Assembly (NCBI GenBank): GCA_965261645.1
Contig: CBDHDJ010000004.1
Location: forward strand, 1,426,001 to 1,490,000
DNA: 64,000 nt
DNA from: CBDHDJ01 sp965261645
GTDB taxonomy: Bacteria > Pseudomonadota > Alphaproteobacteria > SHVV01
Direction: 5' to 3'
Both the position numbers and the translations under genes were made by a program. Shown here in pieces: positions 36,191 to 44,996 of the stretch (the first letter of the stretch is position 1; every line of letters begins with the position of its first letter). The notes under the pieces were generated by a model that was not told where the DNA came from, made no database searches, and saw nothing but the letters and a program-made list of their open reading frames with translations.

Positions 36191-36553
36191 ATAGCCCACG
36201 CCCTCGACGAAACGGCTCACCAGCAGGGACCCGACCGAGCGGCTCAGCCCCCCGAGAAGGCTGCCCACAATGAGCGCCAGAATGCCGATCATGAGAACCC
36301 GGCGGTAGCCAAGCCGGTCGGCGATCACGCCCGTCGCGATACCCGTGATGGCGCCGGTGAGCGTGATCACGGAGGCGACCCACCCGGCGGTGATCATGCC
36401 GATGCCGAGCTCCTCGCGGGTCAACGGCAGCGCCGGCGCCGCCTTGCCGATCTGCATGGCGCCGAGCGTGCCGGCAAGGACAACCAGCGTGACGATCCCC
36501 CAATCGGTGGTCGTCGGAGTCGCCGGCGCCGTCGGTTCGGAAGACTCTGTCAT
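36191..36553 (-). pseudogene. MFS transporter, 5' fragment (N-terminal part)
   Basis: The fragment starts MTESSEPTAPATPTTTDWG and holds the first three to four helices, including the MFS loop 2-3 signature GVIADRLGYRRVLM and ending SRFVEGVGY at the insertion sequence. Together with 33878-34746 it would make a protein of about 409 residues if an AT pair is restored at the joint. It is the promoter-proximal half, so a truncated membrane peptide ending in IS-encoded QPVD may be made. Confidence 0.8.
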
Positions 36554-36624
36554 GGCGCATCAATGATTTTGCCGCGAAGGCCGCGGCGGGGTGAGAACAA
36601 TACCTCGACCGTGTGCCGGCTTCG

Positions 36625-38823
36625 CTAGTTTTGATCGCCGGTGATCAGCCGCGTGCCGCGTTTGAAAGTGAGGTAGGCCCAGAGCCACTCGATGGCGACG
36701 GAGATGCGATTGCGTCCGCCGATGAGCAAGAAGACATGGACCAGGCCCCAGAGCCACCAGGCCACCACCCCGCTCAAGCGGATCCAGCCGAAATCAGCCA
36801 CCGCGGACTTGCGCCCGATGGTCGCGAGACTGCCGGTATGGCGGTAGCAAAACGGCGGCGGCGGGTCGCGGCCCTCGAGGCGCGCACGAATCACCTTGGC
36901 CGCGTACTGCCCGCCCTGCTTGGCGGCCGGCGCGAGGCCGGGGACGGGGTTGCCGCGCCACCCCTCGCTCAGGGCCGTATCGCCGACGGCGAAAATGTTG
37001 GCATGTCCCGGCACCGAAAGGTCGGGCGCCACCTTGAGGCGGCCAGCACGATCCATGTCCCCGCCCGCCCATTTCGCGGCGGGCGAGGCGATCACGCCGG
37101 CCGCCCAGAAGATGGTGCGACAGGGGATCCGCTCGCCCGCGACGATGACGCCCTCGGGATCGACAAGCTCGACCCGCGCATCGGTCCGCACCTCGACGCC
37201 AAGCTCGGCGAGGGATTGCTGCGAGATCGCGGAAAGATTTTCGGGGAAGGCCGGCAGGATGCGCGGCGCGCCTTGCAGGAGCAACACCTTCGTGCGGGTC
37301 GGATCGATGTTGCGGAACTCGCGATGCATGCCGTGGTGGGCGAGCTCGGCGATGGCGCCGGCGAGCTCGACACCAGTCGGCCCGCCGCCGACGATCACGA
37401 AGGTGAGGAGACGTTCCTGCTCGACCGCATCGTCGGTATTTTCCGCGTGCTCGAAGGCGACCAGAAGACGCCGGCGGATATCGGTCGCGTCATCGATCTT
37501 CTTGAGGCCGGGCGCGAACTCCTCCCATTCGTCGTGGTCGAAGTAGCTGTGCCGCGCACCCGTCGCGAGAACAAGATAGTCGTAGGGGATGCGCTTGGCT
37601 TCGGTGGTGATGACCTCCTGGCGTTTCGTGTCCACGTCCTCAACGCGCCCCATGAGAACCCGCACATTCGGCTGGTGGCGGAACAGGACACGGATCGGCG
37701 TCGCGATATCGGCGGGCGAGAGGCTGGCCGTTGCGACCTGGTAGAGCAAGGGCTGGAACAGGTGGTAGTTGCGCCGGTCGACCACGGTCACCCGGCAGGG
37801 CGCGTGACGAAGGCTCAGCGCCGCCGCCAGGCCGCCGAAACCGGCGCCGACGATAACCACGTGCGGCAGGCCTTCGAAGCGGGTCGTGTCGAACTGCGGC
37901 AGGGCGTTGCGGGCGCCGCAGACCACAAGCTCGTCGAGCGCGAAGGGGCCGGCGCCACGAAGCACGATCATCACGAGGAACACGAGCCAGTAGCCCCGGT
38001 CGATGTGTTGCAGCTCGGACACCGACATGCCCACCGCCAGGCCGGCCACCAGCACCGCGCCGACGATCGCCGACACGCGCGTCGCCAATCCGAGTGCCAA
38101 CAGCGCCGGGATGATCCCGCCCAGCACCAAGCCGAGCGTGACACTCAGACCGTAAGACTCGCCAAACGAGCCAAACTGGTAGGACAGAAGGAGAGGATCG
38201 CCACTCCAGCGGATGACGGCCGCCAAGGTGGTGCCTGCGAGCATCAGCGCGAGCGCGAGACGCACCACGAGCAGGTAGACGGGTCCGAGATAGCGGGTGA
38301 TCGCCGCGCACAGCCGATCGAGGGACGCTGCGAAGGGGAGCGCGATATCTTCCGAGCCCCGGCTCAGCAATCTGTCGATCGATAATGATCCCGCCCCCAT
38401 CAAGGCGTACCACGCGAACAGGAGCGCCCAGAACACATGCGCGTTGAGCTGCTCATAAGTTCCCTGCATGGCGAGGGTGACGGCGAGCAGCGCGAGCGCG
38501 GCCGGCCGCGTCGCCAGGCCGAGGGCCAACAGAAAAGGCGCGATGAGCTCGATACCGGTGCCGAGATAAGCGACCGTCACCGGGTCCATCCAGGACACGG
38601 GGGGCTCGTGCGCGAAGAGATAGAGCGTCCCCTTCCAGTCCGCCAAATTGACGATAGCGGCACGGAAAAAGATCTGGGCGAGCCAGAGGCGGAGAATAAG
38701 GTCGAGAAACGGGTGCGCGGCGCGGTCGGCCGCCCCGAACACATCGCTGGCGGAAACCAGCACGCGCGCGAGCGGGCTCGGTTTTTGCCGTGGCAGCCCG
38801 GCCCCCATCACGCGATCCGACAT
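36625..38823 (-). CDS. double DoxX membrane domain fused to type II NADH dehydrogenase-like protein
   Basis: A 732-residue fusion. Residues 1 to about 310 are membrane helices in two DoxX-like units (LDLILRLWLAQIFFRAAIVN ... ; YLLVVRLALALMLAGTTLAA ...). From about 320 comes a complete flavoprotein of the NDH-2/FAD oxidoreductase family: FAD loop VVIVGAGFGGLAAAL (about 322), NADH loop FVIVGGGPTGVELAGAIAEL (about 478), FAD tail HANIFAVGDTA, and a C-terminal amphipathic/hydrophobic region (VVAWWLWGLVHVFLLIGG). NDH-2 passes electrons from NADH to quinone without pumping protons. The DoxX part may serve as quinone site or membrane anchor; this is inference. Confidence 0.85.
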   Translation of the reverse strand: MSDRVMGAGLPRQKPSPLARVLVSASDVFGAADRAAHPFLDLILRLWLAQIFFRAAIVNLADWKGTLYLFAHEPPVSWMDPVTVAYLGTGIELIAPFLLALGLATRPAALALLAVTLAMQGTYEQLNAHVFWALLFAWYALMGAGSLSIDRLLSRGSEDIALPFAASLDRLCAAITRYLGPVYLLVVRLALALMLAGTTLAAVIRWSGDPLLLSYQFGSFGESYGLSVTLGLVLGGIIPALLALGLATRVSAIVGAVLVAGLAVGMSVSELQHIDRGYWLVFLVMIVLRGAGPFALDELVVCGARNALPQFDTTRFEGLPHVVIVGAGFGGLAAALSLRHAPCRVTVVDRRNYHLFQPLLYQVATASLSPADIATPIRVLFRHQPNVRVLMGRVEDVDTKRQEVITTEAKRIPYDYLVLATGARHSYFDHDEWEEFAPGLKKIDDATDIRRRLLVAFEHAENTDDAVEQERLLTFVIVGGGPTGVELAGAIAELAHHGMHREFRNIDPTRTKVLLLQGAPRILPAFPENLSAISQQSLAELGVEVRTDARVELVDPEGVIVAGERIPCRTIFWAAGVIASPAAKWAGGDMDRAGRLKVAPDLSVPGHANIFAVGDTALSEGWRGNPVPGLAPAAKQGGQYAAKVIRARLEGRDPPPPFCYRHTGSLATIGRKSAVADFGWIRLSGVVAWWLWGLVHVFLLIGGRNRISVAIEWLWAYLTFKRGTRLITGDQN

Positions 38824-39055
38824 GTCCCGGTTTGCCTCCCGCGCCTTAGGTTGGGTTCGCCATCGCCGAAATCTCTACAAAAATGCGTGATCGCACGGGT
38901 GCGGGCCGAGTTGGCGATGTTGCGGCCGGGTCCCTTTTCCACACCCCGGCGGACTGCGGCTCTTCGGTCCGGGTTCGGAGCGGTGGGCCCCGGCCAACAG
39001 CCCGGCATACTGATCGCGTCGGGTGCGGCGGCGCGATTGGGCATCGCCCGTTCGC

Positions 39056-40198
39056 TTACGCCTCGACGGCGCGGATATCACCGGCTGATGAGCGCTCCTG
39101 CTCCCGGTATAGCCCGAGTTTATGGAGCGCCGCGGCGTCGCTGACCGAGTAAAGAACGGCGTCGTCCCGGTCGCTTGCGTTTACGTGTTCGTGCCACGTC
39201 CAGCCGGGAACGGCGAAAACGTCGTTCCGGCTCCACTCGAGACGGGATTGATCAACCTCCGTGACGCCCTTCCCATCGACCACGCAGTAGACCGTGCTGG
39301 CCGTATGTCGATGGGCCGACGTGTGTTCGCCGGGGCGCAGGAGCTGCATGTAAAAGGACATCGCGGGCATGGCCGGCGCGCCGGCCACAGGATTGACGTA
39401 TTCGAGGATGACGCCGTCATACGGGCTGCCATCGTAGGATCGCAACCGTTCCAAGGTTTCGCGCGTCTGTTCGTAGCGGTATACGAACATCGGTGAGGAG
39501 CGCCCATCGCGGTCGCGGCTGTGCGAGGTGAATCGGGACAGCAAGCCGCCCGATGAATACAGATTATGAGAGTGATCGGCCGGCTCCCGCACCGTCTGTA
39601 CCGATTTCTTGACCGGTTTTTCCGCATTCGACAGTGGTTCAACTTCCCAGTAGTCGAGATCGTAGAATGTGCCGCCAAGGGCGAGAACGAGCGGATCGTT
39701 GACGATATCGAGAAAGATGATCTGTTCCTCGCCGTCGTTGCCGAGGTCGTGCCATGTGCCGTTGGGCGTCATGATCAGATCGCCGCGTGCGATGACGCAT
39801 TTTTCGCCGTCGACGGTGGTGAAGCCTCCGGTTCCCTCCAGGCCGAAACGGCTGGCGCTGGGCGTATGGCGGTGAACCGGCGCTGATTCGCCCGGATTGT
39901 AGAGCGAGCACGAGCCATCCAGCGTCGGCGTCATGAATGGTTTCGGATAAAGACCGGGATTCGAGAACATGAACGAGCGGCGAAACGCCTGCTCGACATC
40001 CATGAGTTCTGCCGCTTTCAACAGCAGCGGGTAGTAGTCTGTCCATCGCCAAACATGCGGGAGAGCCGTCTTGGGTGGCTCGGGTAGCTCAAAGGCGGGC
40101 CGCGATTTCGAAAACTCGAGCAAGAAGAGCTCGTTCGAAGCCTTGTTCAGCTCGGCCACGTTCGTGAGAGTGTCAAACGCTGGGGCGACCACGGTCAT
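39056..40198 (-). CDS. bicupin dioxygenase, gentisate 1,2-dioxygenase-like
   Basis: The 380-residue protein has two cupin domains. The first has histidines in SAPVHRHTPSASRFGLEG (about 108) and PNGTWHDLGNDG; the second repeats the pattern in EHTSAHRHTASTVYCVVDG (about 307) and PGWTWHEHVNAS. The overall layout and length match gentisate/1-hydroxy-2-naphthoate dioxygenases, which cleave an aromatic ring with Fe(II). In gentisate dioxygenases as a rule only the first cupin keeps all metal ligands, whereas both look complete here. No neighbouring genes of the gentisate pathway (maleylpyruvate isomerase, fumarylpyruvate hydrolase) are present. Confidence 0.82.
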   Translation of the reverse strand: MTVVAPAFDTLTNVAELNKASNELFLLEFSKSRPAFELPEPPKTALPHVWRWTDYYPLLLKAAELMDVEQAFRRSFMFSNPGLYPKPFMTPTLDGSCSLYNPGESAPVHRHTPSASRFGLEGTGGFTTVDGEKCVIARGDLIMTPNGTWHDLGNDGEEQIIFLDIVNDPLVLALGGTFYDLDYWEVEPLSNAEKPVKKSVQTVREPADHSHNLYSSGGLLSRFTSHSRDRDGRSSPMFVYRYEQTRETLERLRSYDGSPYDGVILEYVNPVAGAPAMPAMSFYMQLLRPGEHTSAHRHTASTVYCVVDGKGVTEVDQSRLEWSRNDVFAVPGWTWHEHVNASDRDDAVLYSVSDAAALHKLGLYREQERSSAGDIRAVEA

Positions 40199-40513
40199 TC
40201 TCCCGGTTTAGATACTCCAAGCGGCGCACACCCAGCCCTCGCGCCTCAACAGCCGCCAGTCCCTGCCGGTGCTCGCCGCCTTCAGCCGGCGCCCGAAAAC
40301 TATAACCAATATCGCCCCAAGGTAGGAGCATGGGATCGACATCCCGCCCCAACGATGGTGCGCCCGCGGGCCGCTTACGCAGGTGGAGTGCTCCGGTCGC
40401 TAAGGGCTCGATCACAGTCTTCGTTCCACCCGGGGACGAACGAGCACGAGCATCACGCCGAGGGCGGCGGAGGTTGGCCGGGGTCAGCCCGACCGGAGTG
40501 CAAACGAGGAAGT
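40199..40513. other. intergenic region without recognised gene
   Basis: The 315 bases between the bicupin and FAD-oxidoreductase genes hold only an 80-codon minus-strand frame (40173-40415) that overlaps the bicupin start and resembles nothing I know. It probably carries the bicupin promoter. I see no terminator or RNA gene. Confidence 0.3.
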
Positions 40514-41935
40514 TTATATGACCTTGCCCGGGTTCATGATGCCGTCGGGGTCGAGCGCGGTCTTGAGCGTGCGCATGAGATCGATTTCGACGGCGGACTT
40601 ATAGTGGCGGATCTGCTCGCGCCGCAGGAGGCCGACGCCATGCTCGGCGCTCACGGTGCCGCCCATGGCCACGGCGATATCGTTGACGAGCCGGTTGATC
40701 TCCTCACGCCGGTCGAGGAACGCATGGGCGTCCGCCCCGACGGGTTGGGTCACGTTGAAATGGACGTTGCCATCGCCGAGATGGCCGACGGCGACGATGC
40801 GGGCGCCGGGGATCGCCCGCTCCACCGCTGCGCTCGCCTCGTCGACAAAGGCCGCAATGCGCGAGAGCGGCACGGCGATGTCGTGCTTGATGCTGGCGCC
40901 TTCGGGCTTCTGCGCCTCGACAAAGCTTTCACGCGGCCGCCACAGGGCCTCGGCCTGGGCGGCACGCGCTGCGATCACGGCATCGCGCACCAGGCCCGCC
41001 TCCATGGCTTCGGCAAGCACGCTTGCGAAGGTGTCCTTCAAATCGCTGTCGGCGCGGCCGCGCGAGAGCTCGGCCAGCACGTACCAGTCATGCAGCTCGC
41101 TCAAGGGGTCGGTCGTGCCCGGCACGTGTTTGAGCGCGAAACCGAAGGCCATGCGCGAAATCAGCTCCCACGCCGTCGTCACATCGCCGCAGGCGGCGCG
41201 CGTCAGGTGCAAGAGCTCGACGCCCGCCGCCACGTCACGGATCCCAATGAGCGCCGTCGTCGTCTCCTGGGGCTTGGCAAACAGCTTCAGCACCGCGGCG
41301 GTGATGATGCCGAGGGTGCCCTCGGCGCCGATGAAGACGTGCTTCAGGTCATAGCCCGTGTTGTCCTTGCGCAAGCCCCGCAAGCCATTCCACATGCGGC
41401 CGTCGGGCAGGACGACCTCGAGGCCGAGCACGAGCTCGCGGGCATTGCCGTAACGCAGCACCGATGTACCGCCGGCGTTGGTCGAGAGATTGCCGCCGAT
41501 CTGGCAGCTCCCTTCGGCGCCGAGGCTCAATGGGAAAAGGCGATCGGCGGCCTCGGCGGCGGCCTGGATGTTGGCCAGCACGCAACCCGCCTCGGCGGTG
41601 ATGGTGTTGTTGTCCGGATCGATGTCACGGATCGCATTGAGCCGCGACAGGCTGATCAGGAGCTCGCGGCCATTCTCGTTCGGCACCGCACCACCGCAAA
41701 CGCCGGTGTTGCCGCCCTGGGGAACGATGGCGGTTCGGGTTTCGGCGCAGGCGCGCACCACATCCGCCACTTCCGCCGTGCTCGCGGGGCGGACGACGAG
41801 CGGCGTCGCGCCATGATACATGCCGCGCTGTTCCTCGAGATAGGGCGCCATCTCTTCGGCGTCGGCGATCCATCCCTTCGGCCCGACGATCGCCTTGAGG
41901 CGGTCGAGCAGATCGTCCTCGATCGTGTCGGCCAT
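40514..41935 (-). CDS. FAD-binding oxidoreductase (GlcD / D-2-hydroxyacid dehydrogenase type)
   Basis: A 473-residue flavoprotein of the VAO/PCMH family. The FAD-binding loops are AIVPQGGNTGVCGGAVP (about 75) and GSCQIGGNLSTNAGGTSVLR (about 137); the C-terminal domain has the metal/substrate motif AVGHLGDGNVHFNVTQP and the family end SAEHGVGLLRREQIRHYKSA. These match D-lactate, D-2-hydroxyglutarate and glycolate (GlcD) dehydrogenases, which pass electrons to a quinone or ETF. The ATG at 41935 (MADTIEDD) was preferred over one 18 bases upstream. The exact substrate is uncertain. Confidence 0.9.
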   Translation of the reverse strand: MADTIEDDLLDRLKAIVGPKGWIADAEEMAPYLEEQRGMYHGATPLVVRPASTAEVADVVRACAETRTAIVPQGGNTGVCGGAVPNENGRELLISLSRLNAIRDIDPDNNTITAEAGCVLANIQAAAEAADRLFPLSLGAEGSCQIGGNLSTNAGGTSVLRYGNARELVLGLEVVLPDGRMWNGLRGLRKDNTGYDLKHVFIGAEGTLGIITAAVLKLFAKPQETTTALIGIRDVAAGVELLHLTRAACGDVTTAWELISRMAFGFALKHVPGTTDPLSELHDWYVLAELSRGRADSDLKDTFASVLAEAMEAGLVRDAVIAARAAQAEALWRPRESFVEAQKPEGASIKHDIAVPLSRIAAFVDEASAAVERAIPGARIVAVGHLGDGNVHFNVTQPVGADAHAFLDRREEINRLVNDIAVAMGGTVSAEHGVGLLRREQIRHYKSAVEIDLMRTLKTALDPDGIMNPGKVI

Positions 41936-42018
41936 GGCAGCCCGCCCTTTCACTCCTCCACCCCCAAGGACTTATCGCACCCCGCCGAGGCCGACAAGCG
42001 TGCTGGCTCGCGCCGGCA

Positions 42019-42996
42019 TCAGGTTCCGCTGGTTCCGGCCGCGCCGCGGCGCAGGCGATCGTTGATGGCCGCACCCAGGCCGTGCTCGGGGATCGGCATG
42101 ACGGCGATGGCGCGAATCCCGGGGCGGTCGAGCTCCCGCAGCATGCGAAAGAGGTTGGCGGCCGCCTCGTCGAGGTCGCCCGACGGGCTCATGTTTCGCT
42201 CCGCGGCCGCGCCTTCGATGGCGTGTTGGCCAAACGAGAGCAACGCCTCGCCGCCCGTGACCGTGTGGGCGTCCAGCCTGAGCGGGTGCAAAGGCGCGTA
42301 GTGGCGTTCGAGCAGGCCGGGCGCGATCGGGCTCGTCTCGCCGCCCGCGGCAGCGTCGGGTGCAGACAACGGCCCAACCAGCGGTTCGAGCTGTTCGCGC
42401 GTGATGGCGCCGGGGCGGAGCAGGACGGGGTCCGCGGCGGTAAGGCCGACGACGGTGGATTCGATGCCGAGACGGCACGGCCCGCCGTCGAGGATCATGG
42501 CGACGGCGGTGCCGAGACCCTCGGCCACGTGCTCGGCCGTGGTCGGACTGACGCGGCCCGAGGGGTTGGCGCTCGGCGCGGCGATGGGGAAGCCGGCTTC
42601 ATCAAGCAGGCGCAAGGCGAGCGCATGATCGGGCACACGGATGGCGATGGTGTCACGGCCTGCGCTCACGCGCGGCACCGCGATGCCGTCCACGGCGCGG
42701 CGGAGGGCGAGCGTGAGCGCGCCGGGCCAGAACGCCTCCGCCAGCGCGCGCGCCCGTCTATCGAAGCGGACGATCCGTTCGGCCGCCTCGATGCCGGCGG
42801 CATGCAGGATGAGCGGGTTGGCGGCGGGCCGGCCCTTGGCGGCATAGATCGCGGCCACGGCGGTATCGTTCCTCGCGTCAGCCCCGAGGCCGTAGACGGT
42901 CTCGGTGGGAAAGGCGACGAGCCGCCCCGCTTGGAGGTGGCGCACCGCTGCGGCGATGGCCTCGGAACTCGGCGAAACGATGAGGGGCTCTGGCAC
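42019..42996 (-). CDS. L-threonylcarbamoyladenylate synthase (Sua5/YwlC type)
   Basis: Sua5 makes threonylcarbamoyl-AMP for the t6A37 modification of ANN-decoding tRNAs. The N-terminal YrdC domain shows LVAFPTETVYGLGADA, KGRPAANPLILH, FWPGALTLAL and IAIRVPDH, and FPIAAPSANPSGRVSPTTAEHV. After about 210 residues the Sua5-specific C-terminal domain follows (SPIAPGLLERHYAPLHPLRL ... to ...INDRLRRGAAG). The best start is GTG at 42996 (MPEPLIVSPSSEA), since no ATG fits the conserved N-terminus; upstream codons in frame are unconserved. Confidence 0.9.
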   Translation of the reverse strand: MPEPLIVSPSSEAIAAAVRHLQAGRLVAFPTETVYGLGADARNDTAVAAIYAAKGRPAANPLILHAAGIEAAERIVRFDRRARALAEAFWPGALTLALRRAVDGIAVPRVSAGRDTIAIRVPDHALALRLLDEAGFPIAAPSANPSGRVSPTTAEHVAEGLGTAVAMILDGGPCRLGIESTVVGLTAADPVLLRPGAITREQLEPLVGPLSAPDAAAGGETSPIAPGLLERHYAPLHPLRLDAHTVTGGEALLSFGQHAIEGAAAERNMSPSGDLDEAAANLFRMLRELDRPGIRAIAVMPIPEHGLGAAINDRLRRGAAGTSGT

Positions 42997-43162
42997 GAAG
43001 GCGACCTTGTTCCCATCAGGCAGGAACGATGAGCGAGGGCACGACCGGCTCCTGGAGGTTGCCCTGCGCCGCTTCCGGCCCACATCTAGACATGCCATAT
43101 TACGGGCCGAGCGTTAACTCACATTCGCATCGGTGTGTGATGCGGCCGCGCGGGAGAAGGAC

Positions 43163-44962
43163 GTGAGCGGTTATTCGGCACCCCTCGCAGACATGCGCTT
43201 CGTGCTCAGCGAGATTGTCGGTCTCGAGGATCTCTCGCGGCTTGCGGGCTTCGAGGCGGCGAGCCCGGGGACCATCGATGCCGTGCTCGAGGAGGCCGCC
43301 AAGCTGGCAGCCGAGGTGCTGGCGCCTCTCAACGCCGTCGGCGACGCGCAGGCGAGCGTGCTCGAGAACGATGTGGTGCGCACCCCTCAAGGCTTCAAGC
43401 AGGCCTACCAGGCGCTGGTAGATGGTGGATGGAACGGCCTGCCCTTCCCGCCCGAGTACGGCGGACAAGGGTTGCCGTGGGTCGTGGCCCTGGCGATCGC
43501 CGAGATGTGGGGCTCGGCCAATCTCGCTTTCAGCCTGTGCCCGGTGCTGACGCAAGGCGCCGTCGAAATGCTGCTCGCGCACGGCCGCGATGAGCTCAGG
43601 CAGCGTTACCTCGCCAAGCTGGTGAGCGGCGAATGGACGGCGACCATGAACCTCACCGAGTCCCAGGCGGGCTCCGATGTGGGCGCCATCACGACCCGCG
43701 CGGTGCCCGAAGGCGGTCATTACCGCCTCACCGGCACCAAGATTTTCATCACCTTCGGCGAGCACGATCTAGCTGACAATATCATCCACATGGTGCTGGC
43801 CCGGACCCCCGATGCCCCGGCCGGCACGAAGGGCATCTCCTGTTTCCTCGTGCCCAAGCGGCTGGTCAATGGCGACGGAACGCTCGGCGAGGCGAACGAT
43901 CTGCGCTGCGTCTCGCTCGAGCACAAGCTCGGCATTCATGCCAGCCCGACGGCCGTGATGTCCTTCGGTGATGAGGGGGGCGCCATCGGCTATCTGATCG
44001 GCGAGGAAAACCGCGGCCTCGCCTGCATGTTCACCATGATGAACAGCGAGCGCCTGCTGATCGGGCTGCAGGGCCTCAGCCTGGCCGAACGGGCCTACCA
44101 GCAGGCGCTGGCCTACGCGATGGAGCGCCGTCAGGGGCGTCCCTTCGACCGGCCGGCGGACGGCGCCGTCGCCATCATCGCGCACCCCGATGTGCGCCGC
44201 ATGCTCATGGTGATGAAGGCGAGCACCGAAGCGATGCGCGGGATGGCATACGAAACTGCCGCGGCGATCGATTACTCCCGCCGCCATCCGGACGCCGATA
44301 TTCGCGCCGAAAGCCTGGCCTTTGTCGAGCTCATGACGCCGGTGGTCAAGGCGTGGTGCAGCGACCTCGGGGTCGAGCTGACCTCGCTCGGCATCCAGGT
44401 CCATGGCGGCATGGGCTATATCGAGGAAACCGGCGCGGCGCAGCTATTCCGCGATTCCCGTATTGTGCCGATTTACGAGGGCACCAACGGCATCCAGGCC
44501 TTCGATCTGGTGATGCGCAAGTTGCCGCGTGAGGAAGGCCGCTCGATTCACAAGATCATCGACGAGCTGAACGCGCTCGATGGGGAGCTGGCCGGCGCCA
44601 ACGGCGAAGATCTCCAGGTGCTAAAGCGCGCTTTGGCCGATGCCGTCACGGGCTTTGCCGAGGCGACCGAGTGGCTGCTCGAAAAACAGGCGCACGATGG
44701 CGCCGCCGCAGCCGCCGGGGCCACCAGCTACTTGCGACTGTTCGGCCTCACCGTCGGCGGATCGGTCCTGGCCCGGAGCGCGCTCGCCGCCCAGCGCCGC
44801 CTCATGGACGGGGTCGGCGATGAGGCGTTCCTGCGCGCCAAGATCGCCACGGCCCGGTTCTACGCCGAGCACGTTCTGCCGGAGGCCGCGGCGCTGCTTA
44901 AGCCCGTCACGGCCGGCACCGCGGGCCTCATAGCGCTCGATGCCGATGCCCGCGTGATGTAG
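43163..44962 (+). CDS. acyl-CoA dehydrogenase, DmdC-like
   Basis: A 599-residue enzyme of the long acyl-CoA dehydrogenase class that includes 3-methylmercaptopropionyl-CoA dehydrogenase (DmdC). Motifs are MNLTESQAGSDVGAI (FAD/substrate), the catalytic-base region YEGTNGIQAFDLVMRKL, and the FAD dimer-contact QVHGGMGYIEETGAAQLFRD. The C-terminal ~130 residues are the extra domain of this class. The GTG at 43163 follows GGGAGAAGGAC. It is divergent from Sua5 and followed 34 bases later by an acyl-CoA ligase, its likely partner in making the enoyl-CoA. Confidence 0.92.
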   Translation: MSGYSAPLADMRFVLSEIVGLEDLSRLAGFEAASPGTIDAVLEEAAKLAAEVLAPLNAVGDAQASVLENDVVRTPQGFKQAYQALVDGGWNGLPFPPEYGGQGLPWVVALAIAEMWGSANLAFSLCPVLTQGAVEMLLAHGRDELRQRYLAKLVSGEWTATMNLTESQAGSDVGAITTRAVPEGGHYRLTGTKIFITFGEHDLADNIIHMVLARTPDAPAGTKGISCFLVPKRLVNGDGTLGEANDLRCVSLEHKLGIHASPTAVMSFGDEGGAIGYLIGEENRGLACMFTMMNSERLLIGLQGLSLAERAYQQALAYAMERRQGRPFDRPADGAVAIIAHPDVRRMLMVMKASTEAMRGMAYETAAAIDYSRRHPDADIRAESLAFVELMTPVVKAWCSDLGVELTSLGIQVHGGMGYIEETGAAQLFRDSRIVPIYEGTNGIQAFDLVMRKLPREEGRSIHKIIDELNALDGELAGANGEDLQVLKRALADAVTGFAEATEWLLEKQAHDGAAAAAGATSYLRLFGLTVGGSVLARSALAAQRRLMDGVGDEAFLRAKIATARFYAEHVLPEAAALLKPVTAGTAGLIALDADARVM

Positions 44963-44996
44963 AACGAGGCGTGAGACCGCGCCCTAGGAAGACGAC

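Noticed and set aside
36613..38385. A 590-codon plus-strand frame opposite the DoxX/NDH-2 fusion
   Set aside because: It is antisense to a gene with complete FAD and NADH motifs and has the arginine/glycine/aspartate-rich bias of a GC-rich shadow frame.
40173..40415. An 80-codon minus-strand gene before the bicupin
   Set aside because: It overlaps the bicupin start in another frame and resembles no known family.
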